Source: Coptis chinensis (lineage: Eukaryota; Streptophyta; Magnoliopsida; Ranunculales; Ranunculaceae). From it: 64,000 nt of DNA. Shown piece by piece: positions 1 to 11,233 of the stretch. The translations under genes and the position numbers were made by a program. The first letter of the stretch is position 1. Every line of letters begins with the position of its first letter. Under the pieces are notes generated by a model that searched no databases, had not been told where the DNA came from, and saw only the letters and a list, made by a program, of their open reading frames with translations. Location: contig CM027379.1 in NCBI GenBank assembly GCA_015680905.1, positions 31,328,501-31,392,500 on the forward strand. The letters run 5' to 3'.

Positions 1-1357
1 GAAACAAACATTACCAACATTTTCATTTTTCATTATAACAAACCAAATGACAAAGATCTGAAAACCATTCATAATATTCATACACATAAATAAATTAAAG
101 CAGTAAAAACAGAAATGGGTATGAGTTATAACAAACCTTAAAAGAGACTAGTGAAGTTGAAAAGTGAAGATCTGGTGAACAGATAGTTTTAGGAGAGGTT
201 TGTTGATCAACTCCATTTTTTTTTCACAAGTCTGGTTTTTTAATTTATTTTTTTTTTTTTTAAGAGAGAGAAAATAAAATTACACTCACTTGTTGTAGTT
301 CTCTAGTCTTTCTCTCACTAAAATGACTAAACTGTCCTTTATATTTATGATTGCTAAAGAATTGTTGCTGTCTTTACACTTTTGCTACTTAGCTTGGATA
401 GGGACATAGCTTAGGGTGTTAAGAAATAGACATAAACCTCGAGTTTTATAATCATCATTATCTTGATGTCTACATTTATGATTTTGTCACTCTCATCTAT
501 GTTTGTATTTTGCTGTGCACATTTTTATGATAAGGGTAATGCTGGAAGAAGACATGTAAAATTAGGTTGATGATCACTGACTCTATAATTATGGTGACAT
601 ATGGTGGAGACACTAGAGCGTAGAGAGTGTTCCCTAATGAGTGGAATTTATTCTGGTTTCAAGGCTACAAGCTCCTCATTAGGTAAAAAAAATTGACTGT
701 TGACACTTCACACTTGAGAAAAGATCTCCAAATAAGCTGCCCTATGCCCCAATCTCGGCTATTATGTCCGTTGATAGGATTATTGGTTTTTAGCTCCTAC
801 GATTCAATTCAAAAATTGTTTTGGTATATACCAAAGGGACCTGCACAAGATTTTTACCACCTTAAGATGTAAACTCATGATAGAAGAAGCTCAGAAAATT
901 TGCTCTTAGTCTACGAGATCAAGAGTACTACCCACACTTCATCGAGCAATAAGTAAAAGGATTAGCAAAACTTTACTTTAGTATGGACCTAAACTGCCCA
1001 CTTTAATGATTTCACAAGGTCCCATGAAAATTCAAAGGAGAACAATATTGAATTGAGAATTTTGAGATGATGGAAACAATGGAAATGTTGGTCTTTCTTT
1101 ACTGATGGGATGATTTATTTATGCTCCGCTGATAAAATATACTTAGAAAATGGTGTGCACTATGAATATAGGACATTATTGGCACACATGGAAGGCTCTA
1201 TAAGTCGGGATTTGTACACGTATTCGGTATTATATTCCTTTTGTTGTAGACTGTAATGTAGACTACTCTTATAGCTATGCAACATCCATGAATTACTCCT
1301 AGAACTTTCACCACATTTATCGATATATATATTTTGAGTGTTTCATCTATTATATTT
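1..1357. other. AT-rich stretch without recognisable gene
   Basis: No open frame longer than about 60 codons and no protein or RNA motif that I recognise. It contains homopolymer T and A runs (for example near 230-260) and otherwise ordinary AT-rich plant intergenic sequence. Confidence 0.6.
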
Positions 1358-2253
1358 TTAGATGGAATCAAGATTCAATTTATGGGGGGTGTAAGAGTAT
1401 ATGCAACTCGTAATTGAAACTAAGGGGTGTGGTAATAGAACTTTACTAATGACCATTTTCTAGCAAACTAGCTTACTACTATGTGTATAATTTCCGCAAA
1501 TCTTTGGGGGTGCGCTCACCACCTGGTTCATTTATATATGGCCCTTATTTCATGACCACAAACACCAGGAATGAGTGTGGCTATATGACAGCATTGGTAT
1601 TTGGTAGTATTCTTTGGACTATGAATACTGATCGACAAACCCAAAATATCAAATGTTGTTGTAATATACAATATTATGCTATTGAAAGCTGAGGTAGGGT
1701 ATGTATAGAAGTGTGTACCATTGTGTACCATTAAATCCAAGTGTCTGTAGGAAAATATATATATAAAAATATGAATTATAATTAAATATGCTTAAAAAAA
1801 AAAACAGGTAGTGTATGCTTGTATGCTAACAGTGACAGTATCTCTCTACAGTACCTCTCTTTCGATATTGTTTGTAGATTTTCAAAATGCTTTTAATACG
1901 GTTGATCGGACTACCATATTGAGAGAAGTTCGTATCCATTGCCCAACTATATATTGCCCTTTGGGTCGAGTACTTAATTGTATTGCCAACCTGCAAGGTT
2001 ATATTTGGGGATGGCTACATATAGTCTGCTATTGGGGTTCAGCAAGGCGACCCTTTGGGTCTCTTTCTATTTGCACTGGTGTTGCATCTCCTGATTCTGC
2101 AAATCCAGTCTAGTTATTGCTACAGGCTTGGTACCTAGATGACGGGACTCTAATCGGAGATACTGAATAGGTGGCGACAGCTTTGGGTATGATTCAGGAA
2201 GAAATACCTTTTACAGGTTGGTTCTTAATGTGGCTAAAACTGAGATATTGTGG
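1358..2253 (+). repeat. Segmental duplication, copy 1 (truncated)
   Basis: This segment matches 2529-3416 closely along its length, starting at a shared TTAGATGGAATC and running through the same non-coding leader, a short A-run and the start of a reverse-transcriptase-like reading frame. Similarity stops just after the motif around TGAGATATT. The copy offset is about 1171 bases and differences are scattered substitutions and small indels, so it is not an assembly echo of identical sequence. Confidence 0.85.
1811..2253 (+). pseudogene. Reverse-transcriptase-like fragment (copy 1)
   Basis: Translation gives LFVDFQNAFNTVDRTTILRE, the conserved start of a plant reverse-transcriptase-domain protein family (LINE-like RT). 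Later frames give a YLDDGTLI-like catalytic stretch. Stops and frameshifts break the frame (for example the TAG near 2168), and the sequence ends where the duplicated block ends, so only the RT core survives. The partner copy at 2969-4825 runs on to the natural C terminus. The function is lost. Confidence 0.75.
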
Positions 2254-2528
2254 TCTTTACCCGACGCAAACGTTACAATTCTAAAAAAAATAAAACAGAC
2301 GTGAGTTTAAGTAACGTCCGAATTTCTTTTTAATTGGGACGTTACTTCAAGTGACGCCCGATATGTTTATTAACTAATAGCCGGATGGGAAACTCCCCAC
2401 CCTCTCTATTAACTATTAGTTTATCACCTGGGATTTACACCCCCCCCCCCACATTGGAAACATGTTTTTGACATATAGAGTGTAAATTTTACACTTTAAA
2501 CAATTTACACCCTCTATTGGAGATGCCC
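2254..2528. other. Spacer between duplicated blocks, with MITE-like edge
   Basis: This stretch separates the two duplicated blocks. It holds inverted TAACGTCC / GGACGTTA words near 2310-2345, a C10 run near 2441-2450, and ends with a GTGTAAA-rich stretch and GGAGATGCCCTTA. Read on the minus strand, the last part begins GGGCATCTCCAATAGAGGG, an end often seen in plant miniature inverted-repeat elements. I could not find both termini. Confidence 0.35.
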
Positions 2529-3416
2529 TTAGATGGAATCAAGATTCAATTTATGGGGGTGTAAGAGTATATGCAACTCGTAATTGAAACTAGGGGGTGT
2601 GGTAATAGAACTTTAATAATGACCATTTTCTAGCAAACTAGCTTACTACTATGAGTGTAATTTCCACAAATCTTTGGGGGTGCGCTCACCACCTGGTTCA
2701 TCTATATATGGCCCTTATTCTTATTTCATGACCACGTACACCAGGAATGAGTGTGGCTTTATTACAGCATTGGTAGTATTCTTTGGACTATGAATACTGA
2801 TCGACAAACCCAAAATATCAAATGTTGTTGTAATATACAATATTATGTTATTGAAAGCTGAGGTAAGGTATGTACAGAAGTGTGTACCATTAAATCCAAG
2901 TGTATGTAGGAAAAAATATACATATAAATATGAATTATAATTAAATACGCTTAAAAAAAAAACAGGTAGTGTATGCTTGTATGCTAACAGTGACATTACC
3001 TCTCTACAGTACCTCTCTTTCGATATTGTTTGTAGATTTTCAAAATTATTTTAACATGGTTGATCGGACTACTATATTGAGAGATGTTTGTATCCGTTGC
3101 CCAGCTATTGCCCCTTGGGTCGAGTACTTAATTGTATTGCCAACCTGCGAGATTATATTTGGGGGATGGCTACATATGGTCTGTTATTGGGGTCCAGCAA
3201 GGCAACTCTTTGGATCCCCTTCTATTTGCAATGGTGTTGCATCTCCTGATTCTGCAAATCCAGTCCAATTATCAGTTATTGCTACAGGCTTGGTACCTAG
3301 ATGACGGGACTCTGATCGTACATACTGAACAAGTGGCGACGGCTTTGGGTATGATTCAGGAAGAAATACCTTCTTACGGGTTGGTTCTTAATGTGCCTAA
3401 AACTGAGATATTTTGG
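2529..3416 (+). repeat. Segmental duplication, copy 2
   Basis: Counterpart of 1358-2253. Here the block is continuous with the rest of a reverse-transcriptase-like pseudogene, so this is the more complete and probably parental arrangement. Confidence 0.85.
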
Positions 3417-4825
3417 CCATCACTGGATCCACATCGCTCTATTCCTAGTCTCTTTCCTTTAGATTTGTCCCGTCCTCAGCAGGGGGTCAGGTTGCTTGGA
3501 ACTAGGTGCGGTTAGCACTAATTCATCCTTTGTCATGGGCCTTGCTCACAAGCATGTTGAAAAGGTTGTGACTTTGATGGACCGTTTAACTGTATTGGAA
3601 GATCCACAGTGTGAGTTAGCTCTCTTACGTGCTTGTGTTGGGCTCTTTAAGTTGGTCTTTGCGATTCGTACTTGTCCACCATCCTTTTTTAAAGAGGCAG
3701 CTAAGACTTTTTATCAGCATCTCCGCAGTGTTCTCCACAGTATTGTGGTTTCTAATGGTCCTAACTTCAGTGATTTGCAGTGGCATTTATCGACCCTCCC
3801 ATTACGTCTTGGTGGGTTAGGTATTTATTGTGTCACTGATGTCTCTACTTTTGCTTTTGTGGCCTCCCGTTGTCAGACTTCTGAGCTTCATAATCACATT
3901 CTTAGGAGTTGTGGCCCAGTGCCTTTGGATGGAATTATTGATATTGCTAACAGTGCATTGAGTCTCTATCTACCCGATTTTGACCTCAGTTATATGGCTG
4001 TGAATGCTACCGTCCCCTCAAAACCACAAAATTTTTTGGCGGAAGCGTTCTATGGTAAGATTGTTGCTGGTCTTGAGAGGGAGTTTGTGTTATCTGCTAG
4101 TCAAAAAGCATTCATTGGATGCTTGCAGTCAGAACACGCAAATAATTTTCTACTTGCTATTCCGATGGAGGGACTTTGACAGCGTATGTCACCGGTGGAG
4201 TATCGTTCTATTCTCTGGTACCGTCTCATTATTCCTTTGTACTCTAATAGTGGTCTATGCCCTGCTTGCAAAAAGAGTAGACTAGATGCTTTCGAGGACC
4301 ATGCAGCACATTGCAGACACTTTCCAGGTTTCAAATACCGACATGATCATGTTAGAGATATTTTATGTGATGCATTTTGGAAGGTTGGGGTACAAGTGAA
4401 GAAAGAGGCTCCCGTGAATTTTCTCACTAATCCGAATGAGGGAAGATCGACACTTCGGCCTGCAGATGGTATTGATCTACAGTTGGTCTGAGAGAAGGCA
4501 TGCATGTGTTGATGTAACTAGAGCCTCTTCATTGGTAGTGCTTGGGAATGGAGTCTTTGAGGTGAAAGAAACAGCTACTATAGCAGTGGAAGGGAAAATT
4601 GAGAAACACGAGGATGTTTGTAGAGCTAACCAGCATTGTTTCATTCTATTCAGTTTTGACACTTTTGGTTTATTGGCATAACAGTCTGTTGAGCTCCTTA
4701 AGAGATTGCATAAAGTTATGGACTGCAACGTAATGATATCTAATTCTAACGAGTTTGTATTTAGGAGGGTATGATTTGTCATTCAGAAAGGACTTGAGGT
4801 GCATCTTGTTACACGCTTGTCCTAA
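2969..4825 (+). pseudogene. Plant reverse-transcriptase-like protein, LINE-type, broken
   Basis: Read across frames, the sequence follows one known plant RT-domain protein family. In order: FVDFQNYFNMVDRTT (RT motif with the first catalytic Asp), GVQQGNSLDPLLFAMV, WYLDDGTLI (the YxDD box), KTEIFWPS, a middle region with LPLRLGGLGIY, MSPVEYRSILWYRL, then a C-terminal zinc-like module CPAC...HAAHCRHFPGFKYRHD and KEAPVNFLTNPNEGRSTLRP. The C terminus ends ...HLVTRLS with a stop at 4823-4825. At least four frame changes (near 3130, 3496, 4180 and 4440-4490) and in-frame stops disable it. The family is RT-derived; whether this was a LINE ORF or a domesticated gene cannot be told here. Confidence 0.8.
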
Positions 4826-4852
4826 TTATTTGTAAAACTCATTATCATTATC

Positions 4853-4879
4853 AATAAAATTTCCACTTGAAAAAAAAAA
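4853..4879 (+). other. Poly(A) signal and poly(A) tail after RT pseudogene
   Basis: AATAAA at 4853-4858 is followed 11 bases later by ten A residues at 4870-4879. This is the expected 3' end of a retroposed transcript, about 28 bases after the stop codon of the RT-like reading frame. Confidence 0.65.
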
Positions 4880-5674
4880 TCGCACAGAAGACCTTCTTAT
4901 GCAATCCGCAATCAACTTTGGCTAAAATGACATTTCATTTAAAATTGGCAAAAAGATAAACGGTATTTCGTAGAAAATATAGCTTTCAATAAATACACAA
5001 CTATGAAATATAAGATTATAAGCACTATAAGGACTTGCATAACTGTGCAAGCACAATTGCTGCTACAACTGTGTATATGTGTATCTGTAAACATGTAAAT
5101 AAACTTGATTGTCATTATCCTTTTAAGACACTAGAGATGTATCTGTAATTTTAAGACGCTAGAGGTGACTGAGAGATTGCATATTATTGCTACTTCTAGG
5201 GAAACGGACTAGTCTTTGAACCTAGGACTAAACCACATACTGTAAATATTACTAATACTCATATTTCCCAACACTTCTATTAGGAGAAGTCATCAATTAG
5301 AGTCTATAGCTAGTCAATTGGATTATCACGTTTAATATAAGAATAATATAAGCATACTACTCTGTCATTCTGTCCACTATTATGTATATGGGATGCAGCT
5401 TGTTCATTTGTTTAATTTATTAAGTTACTTGGCCAAAGCAAAATAGTTAAATCACTAATGAGAATATGTTTCATTGATCATTTTTTCAAGGCTTAAATAA
5501 TTGAGTTGAACATTTTGGGATGGTATATATCCAAATTTCATAAGCACTTATTCTGAATGAGTTGAACAACTTATTTCGTGCATAGAACGACAATTTATTT
5601 ATTTTTTAGCGAAAAAAAAAGTGCATAGAACGACAAGTTATGTATTTTAATTTGTTTTTAATCTATTCTAACTC
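4880..5674. other. No recognisable feature
   Basis: AT-rich sequence with no supported coding region. I saw no terminal repeats or RNA gene in it. Confidence 0.55.
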
Positions 5675-5890
5675 TAGCTACTACATACTCTCTTTTTTTT
5701 TTTTTTTTTGCTAACCGGGTGTCCGGGCCAGCTTACGCGCACCTCGACTAATCCCGGGGCCCTGGTTGGAAATTCGACTCGGTACTACCTCGCCAGTGGC
5801 TTTGAGGGGAATCGAACTAGTGACCAATGGAGAGCAAACCCAAGGCCGGACCAGCTGTGCTACCCCTTCTAAGTTTAGCTACTACATACT
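5675..5890 (-). mobile_element. tRNA-derived SINE with perfect target-site duplication
   Basis: On the minus strand the element begins near 5875 with a tRNA-like head. An A-box-like TAGCACAGCTGG lies near 5853-5864 and a B-box-like GGTCACTAGTTCGATTCCCC near 5806-5825. A GC-rich body follows and a poly(A) tail of about 18 residues (T run at 5692-5709 on the plus strand). The 15-base sequence TAGCTACTACATACT flanks it exactly at 5675-5689 and 5876-5890, the mark of LINE-driven insertion. The intact duplication and tail suggest a fairly recent insertion. It encodes no protein; pol III would transcribe it. Confidence 0.9.
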
Positions 5891-7060
5891 AAAGCGCTGT
5901 CCTTTCCTCTTTTCTCAGCGCCCCACGTGTTGTACTCCAAAACAGTTACCCACAATTCAAGGCTCAGCCAAAACTCAACAAATAGACATGAACTCTTAAC
6001 CGCTTACAGTAAAACTTGGAAGAACACGTTGCGATGGTTCAAGGAAAACTCTTTTGTGTATACAATTTCTCTTTGTCAAACCGTTTTTTTTTTTCTTGCA
6101 CGAAGGTCTCTCCTTCACTTTTGATTTTCGACAGTCTATTGTTCTTTTTTTTCATACTAATCGAATTTGTGTTAGTTTAATCTATTCAAAATTTAACCGA
6201 CTTCATTACGCTACCATAAACGAAGAAGTTGTCAATTTGTTTGAAGAAATTACTTACAGAGAGTTTTGTTACGTGGCAGAGTCTGAACATGTAAATGCTT
6301 AATCTCTCTTACTCTATAATAGTTAACATTCAAATATATCTATAATTTAACTTAGAAAATACAAGTTAGTCGTTTCTATTTCTTCCTTTGAAATCCATAT
6401 CAATCTTATTGAACTTTTAACATAAATTGCTGATTTGGATCTTATGTTTATTCTTCTTCTTTTTTCCCTCCAATTTTCAATTTTTATTTCCGCCTTTTTC
6501 CCTCTGTTTAATTAATTGTGCTCCACCCCACGATTAACATGTATTTAGTGTAGTTAATATGTAGTGAAACAACAACGTTCAAAATGTGAATAGTCATATA
6601 AATGTATCATTTGTCGTAATTTTGCAAGTCATCTTCTTTATGAATTTCAATCTCTTTGTGTATATAACTATATTTTGATTCTGATTAAACACCATAGTGA
6701 TTTTAAAATTTTCACGGATTGATTTAGTTTTAACAAATACAAATTCATTTTATGTATTTTCTTTTTGCAATCACTACTACCTATTCAACTTATGACCCTC
6801 ATGAATTCAACTGTAGAAATACTATACTTAACGCAATCTGCAACTGTTTCTCTTCAAATGCTCACCCCTGCACTCAAGGAAATTTCAATGGTAATATCAA
6901 CACTTCGACCATTGATTAAGCCAATAATTTCCTTTTCATAAATAAGACCAAGAATTGTTGTACTTTCGGTCATAAGTTTTCTCTTCCATTCCTTTGTTCT
7001 TTGTGACCTCACCAGAAGCAATCTTTTCCACACCAATCCTTATTTATTACTAATTATATT
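5891..7060. other. No recognisable feature
   Basis: AT-rich sequence with pyrimidine tracts near 6080-6160 and 6450-6500. Several short open frames exist, but none shows a conserved motif. Confidence 0.55.
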
Positions 7061-7290
7061 TGTGGTGTATAGCTCATTTGGTAGAGCATGGGGCTTTTTT
7101 CCTAATGGTTGCATGTTCAAGTCCGGCTATACCCAAATAAATATACTAAATTCTAGAGTACGTAGGTTGTACCTGCGCTATGAAATCTGGGCCCTCCATT
7201 AGGCAAGGGGTGAGGGTGTATTGCATTGCAGATTCTCTAATCAAGGGTGTATTGTACCAGCGCACCCATAAGAGGGTGTAAATAAATATT
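7061..7290 (+). mobile_element. SINE candidate with tRNA-Lys-like head
   Basis: Bases 7062-7134 resemble a decayed tRNA: TATAGCTCATTTGGTAGAGC forms a good D arm and A box, the seven-base anticodon loop would read CTTTTTT (TTT, Lys-like), and GTTCAAGTCC is a B box. The anticodon and T stems carry mismatches, so it is not a working tRNA. About 150 bases of non-tRNA sequence follow, ending near AAATAAATATTATCC. I found no clean target duplication, so the element borders are approximate. Confidence 0.5.
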
Positions 7291-7314
7291 ATCCTTGATT
7301 GGACTAGGAGATGT

Positions 7315-7876
7315 CTTTCTATTATGGGTGCAAACGGATAGGTTCGGATTCGGATATGCCTTTATCTGAATCCGAATCCGAAAATTTATACCGATATCCG
7401 AATCCGAATCCGATGGATATTAAAAAATTTATCCGAATCCAATTTCGGATATCTGAATCAGATATCGGATAATATCCGATCCGAAAATTAATATTAATTA
7501 AAATTTTATTTGCTTTGAATAATTCATTTTACCACTATAAAAACTATTATAAATATATATATTTGTCATTTATTATTATTATTTTGTTATTATAGTTTTA
7601 TATTATCAGTTTATGATTTAATATAATATTTTATACAATAATAAATTAATTAATTAATTATATATAATAACTATTAATTTTTTAAATCGGATCGGATATT
7701 TTCGGATGTGGATATGGCAGCATCCAAATCCGTATCCGTATCCGAAACCAATTCGGACATAAAAAATTATCTGATATCCGATATCCGAAATTTTCGAATA
7801 ATATCCGATTTTTCAAATACAAATTCGAATCAGATTCGAATATTTGGATATCCACATGCACCCCTACTTTCTATTA
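7315..7876. mobile_element. hAT-like miniature element rich in GGATA/TCCGAA words
   Basis: The ends are TGGGTGCAAACGG at 7325 and the reverse complement of TAGGGGTGCA at 7857-7866, an imperfect terminal inverted repeat of the common plant hAT miniature-element type. CTTTCTATTA is repeated exactly at 7315-7324 and 7867-7876 and contains an 8-bp hAT-style duplication. The 542-bp body has no coding capacity. Both arms are built of repeats such as ATCCGAATCC and GGATATTCGGA facing each other, so a single strand could fold extensively. Confidence 0.8.
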
Positions 7877-8526
7877 AGATACTATAATTGTTTGCTCTGT
7901 TGCAGCACTACAAAGTTCTAGCAGATATCCAATAAAAAAAAAATGTTTGTTAAGTAAGACTATGAATTTTCTTATATGCAAATGATGCTCTAATATTTGT
8001 GAATAAAGTAGTTTTCAAATTAATTTCAAATTTGCATGAAAAAATTAATATTATCCTTAGTTAATGTTCTTTCTTAGAGGACCATCACAACATTAAATTT
8101 GCCTCAATAATCAATAGATTTTCCTTTTGGGTTGAACTTTATGAGTTGTTATCTAATCCTTAAATCAAGCTATTAGTCTATAACTCTCATAAAGTATCCA
8201 TTAGATTGGGCATAAGAAATTAATCCTTACACTCAATATTTGTTAATGCTACATGGTTGTCAATATTGCTCGAGTTTTGAGTTTGCATACCATGAACTTG
8301 AAGTTTGATGACATTTTACTATTTTGGATCTTGATTTTTTCCCCCACTGTCAAATGAAGCACGTATGTTGCTACTGCTTATAACATATCAAGAACTGGAA
8401 AAAAAACACTTTGCCAGAGTATTGGGTTCTTTTTTCTGACTCAGACATGAATTTAAGGATGAATGATTTGATATCTCTATATAAAATGTCAAAGGTAGGC
8501 TTCATGTTATAAGCAAGACCCCATAT
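7877..8526. other. No recognisable feature; flank of Ty3 element
   Basis: AT-rich sequence without a supported gene or repeat structure up to the 5' LTR at 8527. Confidence 0.55.
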
Positions 8527-9077
8527 TGTGAGGGACTAATACCCAAATACTATGGATATTATACACGTGTATAGCACAAGAAAAAACTACCAACCGATCT
8601 GTACCAAGTACTCTTTTAGGTCGCTTCATTACAACACGAATAGTCTAGATCGCTCCTCAGCACATCGAACCAAGCGATCGATCTCTTCAAAGAGACTGAC
8701 CTACCAGTTCGATCATTAGGCGACCTCCAAAAGGTCCATGCTTGTTCACATGACAACGGCTAGTAACGGACGCTACAGCTGTCATCATTAAGACCAGAGC
8801 TCCAGGTGCACACTCCATTACTCACCACACCTCTCCATCATGACTCATTAAAGAGCCCTAAGTCCTGAACTTGACTTGTCGCGGGAGAAGAAGAAGAGCG
8901 GGCATCTTGCATATATAAAGAGAAGAGGAACTACGTCTGACCTGATTCAAGTCTCAAGCAGAGAGAGAACTTGATACGTAGGCAGTTCGTCCAAACGAAC
9001 TCGGTCAAACACAATCAATCAACCCATCTCCCTCGAATTGCCTGCATTAGTAAGGTTAACCAAATACAACATTTACA
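8527..9077 (+). repeat. 5' LTR of Tat element
   Basis: It starts TGTGAGGGACTAATACCC and ends TTTACA directly before the PBS, giving the TG...CA borders of an LTR (551 bp). It carries a TATA motif at 8911-8920 about 160 bases before its end. No second copy lies in the window, so the left border rests on the TG dinucleotide and the change of sequence character. Confidence 0.7.
8911..8920 (+). promoter_or_regulatory. TATA box in Tat LTR
   Basis: ATATATAAAG followed by AGAAGAGGAA fits a plant TATA box and start region inside the LTR U3/R area. Confidence 0.55.
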
Positions 9078-9078
9078 T

Positions 9079-9093
9079 TGGCGCCGTCTGTGG
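9079..9093 (+). other. Primer binding site, Tat type
   Basis: TGGCGCCGTCTGTGG lies one or two bases after the LTR end. This TGGCGCCG-type primer site is common in Tat-lineage Ty3 elements and differs from the Met-initiator site of the copia element at 28097. Confidence 0.75.
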
Positions 9094-9160
9094 CTCGATT
9101 TCTTAAGTTCACAACCATTCAACCATAAAAACCTTCAAACAAATCTCAAGCCCACGAAGC

Positions 9161-10015
9161 ATGGATAGCCTACAAGAACAAATGAAGAACATGGCCACCC
9201 AGATGGGAACCATGAACGACAGCATCACCATCTTACGACAGGAAAATGCCTCACTCAAAAGTCAGGTGGCAGCCCAAAACCCCAACGGAGTCACCGCTGA
9301 GGACGGTATTAACAAAATGAACCAGTAAATCAACGAGCTGTCCCAGCAAATCGACCAGAGTACTATGAAGAAGGACGCCACTCAGATCGTCCAGAAGATG
9401 CTGAAAACTTATCAAGCATCCCCATTCACACCGAAGGTATTCAGTAAACCCTCCCCGCACGATTTCATTCAGCCACGCTTTGCGATGTATGATGGCAGTA
9501 TGTGTCCCGGTCAACACGTAGCTCGCTACATCCAGAGCCTCACACTCTACAGCGCGCAAGAGTTCGACTACTTGCAATGCCGCTTGTTTTCTGCAAGTCT
9601 AAAAGAAGGAGCCCTCGACTGGTTCTACTTACTAGAACCAAACTCCATCGATAGCTTCGAGAAGTTAACCGACCAATTTGCTAATCATTACGTCCACAAT
9701 AGACATAAGAAAACTGACGTCGACTCACTCTTCATGATGTCTCAGAAGAAAGATGAGTCAATCCGCTCTTTCTTAGGGCGATTCAAGATAGACTTGTTGT
9801 CTATAGAAAGCGTCCTCCAAGAGTCATTTGCATTCACCAAGGCAATCCAAAAAAACACCTGGCTATATGGGTCGCTCATGAAGGAGCGTCCTGAAAAAAT
9901 GGAAGACTTGTACACTCGCGTGTACAAATATATAAAGCTACAGGAAGCTTTAGATCACGAAGGTGAACAAGAGGAAGTCGCAGCAATCTCGGTGTTGCCC
10001 GCCCTAAAAAAGTGA
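9161..10015 (+). pseudogene. Tat gag (capsid region)
   Basis: The ATG at 9161 opens MDSLQEQMKNMATQMGTMN, a coiled-coil-like N terminus. One TAA at 9326-9328 (codon 56) breaks the frame, which then stays open to the TGA ending at 10015. The capsid part shows FVPRFAMYDG-like and HVARYIQSLTLYSA, GALDWFYLLEPNSIDSFEKL and DQFANHYVHNRHKKT motifs, the retrotransposon gag core that packages element RNA into particles. Full length would be 284 codons before the linker. The single stop suggests modest age. Confidence 0.85.
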
Positions 10016-10589
10016 CCTAGACCACAAGGGACGTAAGTCCGGTACCGGGGACGCATTACACCTAAGCGAAGTTCCCGTGGTCGACAAAATCTCCAAGCTA
10101 CATACTGGAGAAAATAAAAACAGCGGCCTATTACTGACCTAAGGTAAAACGGCCAGAAGACACACCAGGAAAGCTATACTGCACTTTCCACAAAGCAAAG
10201 TGCCATGAGACCAATGATTATCGCGAACTCAAGCACTACCTCCATGACCTCATTGAGGCAAACCATATCAAGCACTATACTGATATAGCCGATGGCGACC
10301 TGTGCCACAAGCTCATAGCTCGCAGAGAGCGAAGCTGAACTCCTCCATGCAACCACAACCGAGATCGCTCCCGTGCTCGAGGATGTTCTATGGACCGATC
10401 TCGTCATGATTGACGCCAACATTCATCTGACAGAGATAACAACAGAACGATCATCATGATCACCTTCCAGGACGACTCTATCACATCTACAAGGGAGAAA
10501 AGGAGATGGGTAGGTGCCCTCTAAGAAGTCTACCAATTCTCTTCACAAGCAGCTCCTACCCCACACGTAACTGCCCACAACTCAAGAGA
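10016..10589 (+). pseudogene. Tat gag-protease linker with CCHH-type motif
   Basis: Around 10177-10279 the translation reads YCTFHKAKCHETNDYRELKH, the C-x2-H...H-x4-(C/Y) segment usual between gag and protease in Tat elements. Stops and frame changes surround it. The rest of this stretch is degenerate coding sequence without a motif I can name. Confidence 0.65.
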
Positions 10590-11233
10590 CATCACTTTCA
10601 CTGAAGTCGACCTCAACAAGGTGTGTCTCCCACACAATGATACCTTGGTGGTCCACGTCAAAATCATTGACTGGACTATCAAGCGCGTCCTGATCGACCC
10701 AGGCAGTTCGTGCGACATCCTATTCTACCGCACCCTTAAGGAGATAAACATGCATGCTCAGGTCAGTCATGATCGATCTAATAGCCCCCCTTTATGGCTT
10801 CAACGGATCATGAGTCGTCCCAATAGGAGACATCATTCTACCTGTCTCAGTTAGGTCGCACGAAGACAAGGTCAGCATCAATACGCGCTTCAGCGTTCTG
10901 GATGTCAACTCGTCCTATACTGCTATTTTAGGACGTCGTTGGATCCACAAGATGCAAGCAGTGCCATCAATATTCCATCAGGTTTTACACTTCCCTAGCT
11001 CCAAAGGGATGATAGAGCTCAGAGGCAACCAGCTCGATGCCCACAATTGCAATCAGATCCTCTCAGTTAACAAGCCTACTGAGGCTTCACTCAAAAACAA
11101 GGGAGAGATTGCCAAAACCAAGCTGGCAGAAGACTTCATCTCTGAGGTCAAGACCTTGACCAAGACCCCCCGCAGTGAACTCACAAAGGAGAACACTGGG
11201 GCCTCAGTAAAAAATGTCCCTCCAGAAGTCTAG
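10590..11233 (+). pseudogene. Tat aspartic protease
   Basis: Motifs in order: FTEVDLNKVCLPHNDTLVVH, RVLIDPGSSCDILFY (the D-T/S-G active site, here DPG, so Thr is replaced by Pro next to the catalytic Asp), GDIILPVSV, then YTAILGRRWIHKMQAVPS, the flap and C-terminal hydrophobic box of Ty3 proteases. A frameshift near 10790-10860 separates the active site from the C-terminal half. The following KTKLAEDFISEVKTLTK region is the low-complexity linker to RT. It would have cut the Gag-Pol polyprotein. Confidence 0.8.

Noticed and set aside
7062..7134. Functional tRNA-Lys (TTT) gene
   Set aside because: The anticodon and T stems have several mismatches and the copy is followed by body sequence as in a SINE, so a tRNA gene call is not supported.
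9251..9577. Minus-strand 108-codon frame over the Tat gag
   Set aside because: It is the shadow of the gag reading frame, which shows clear family motifs on the plus strand.
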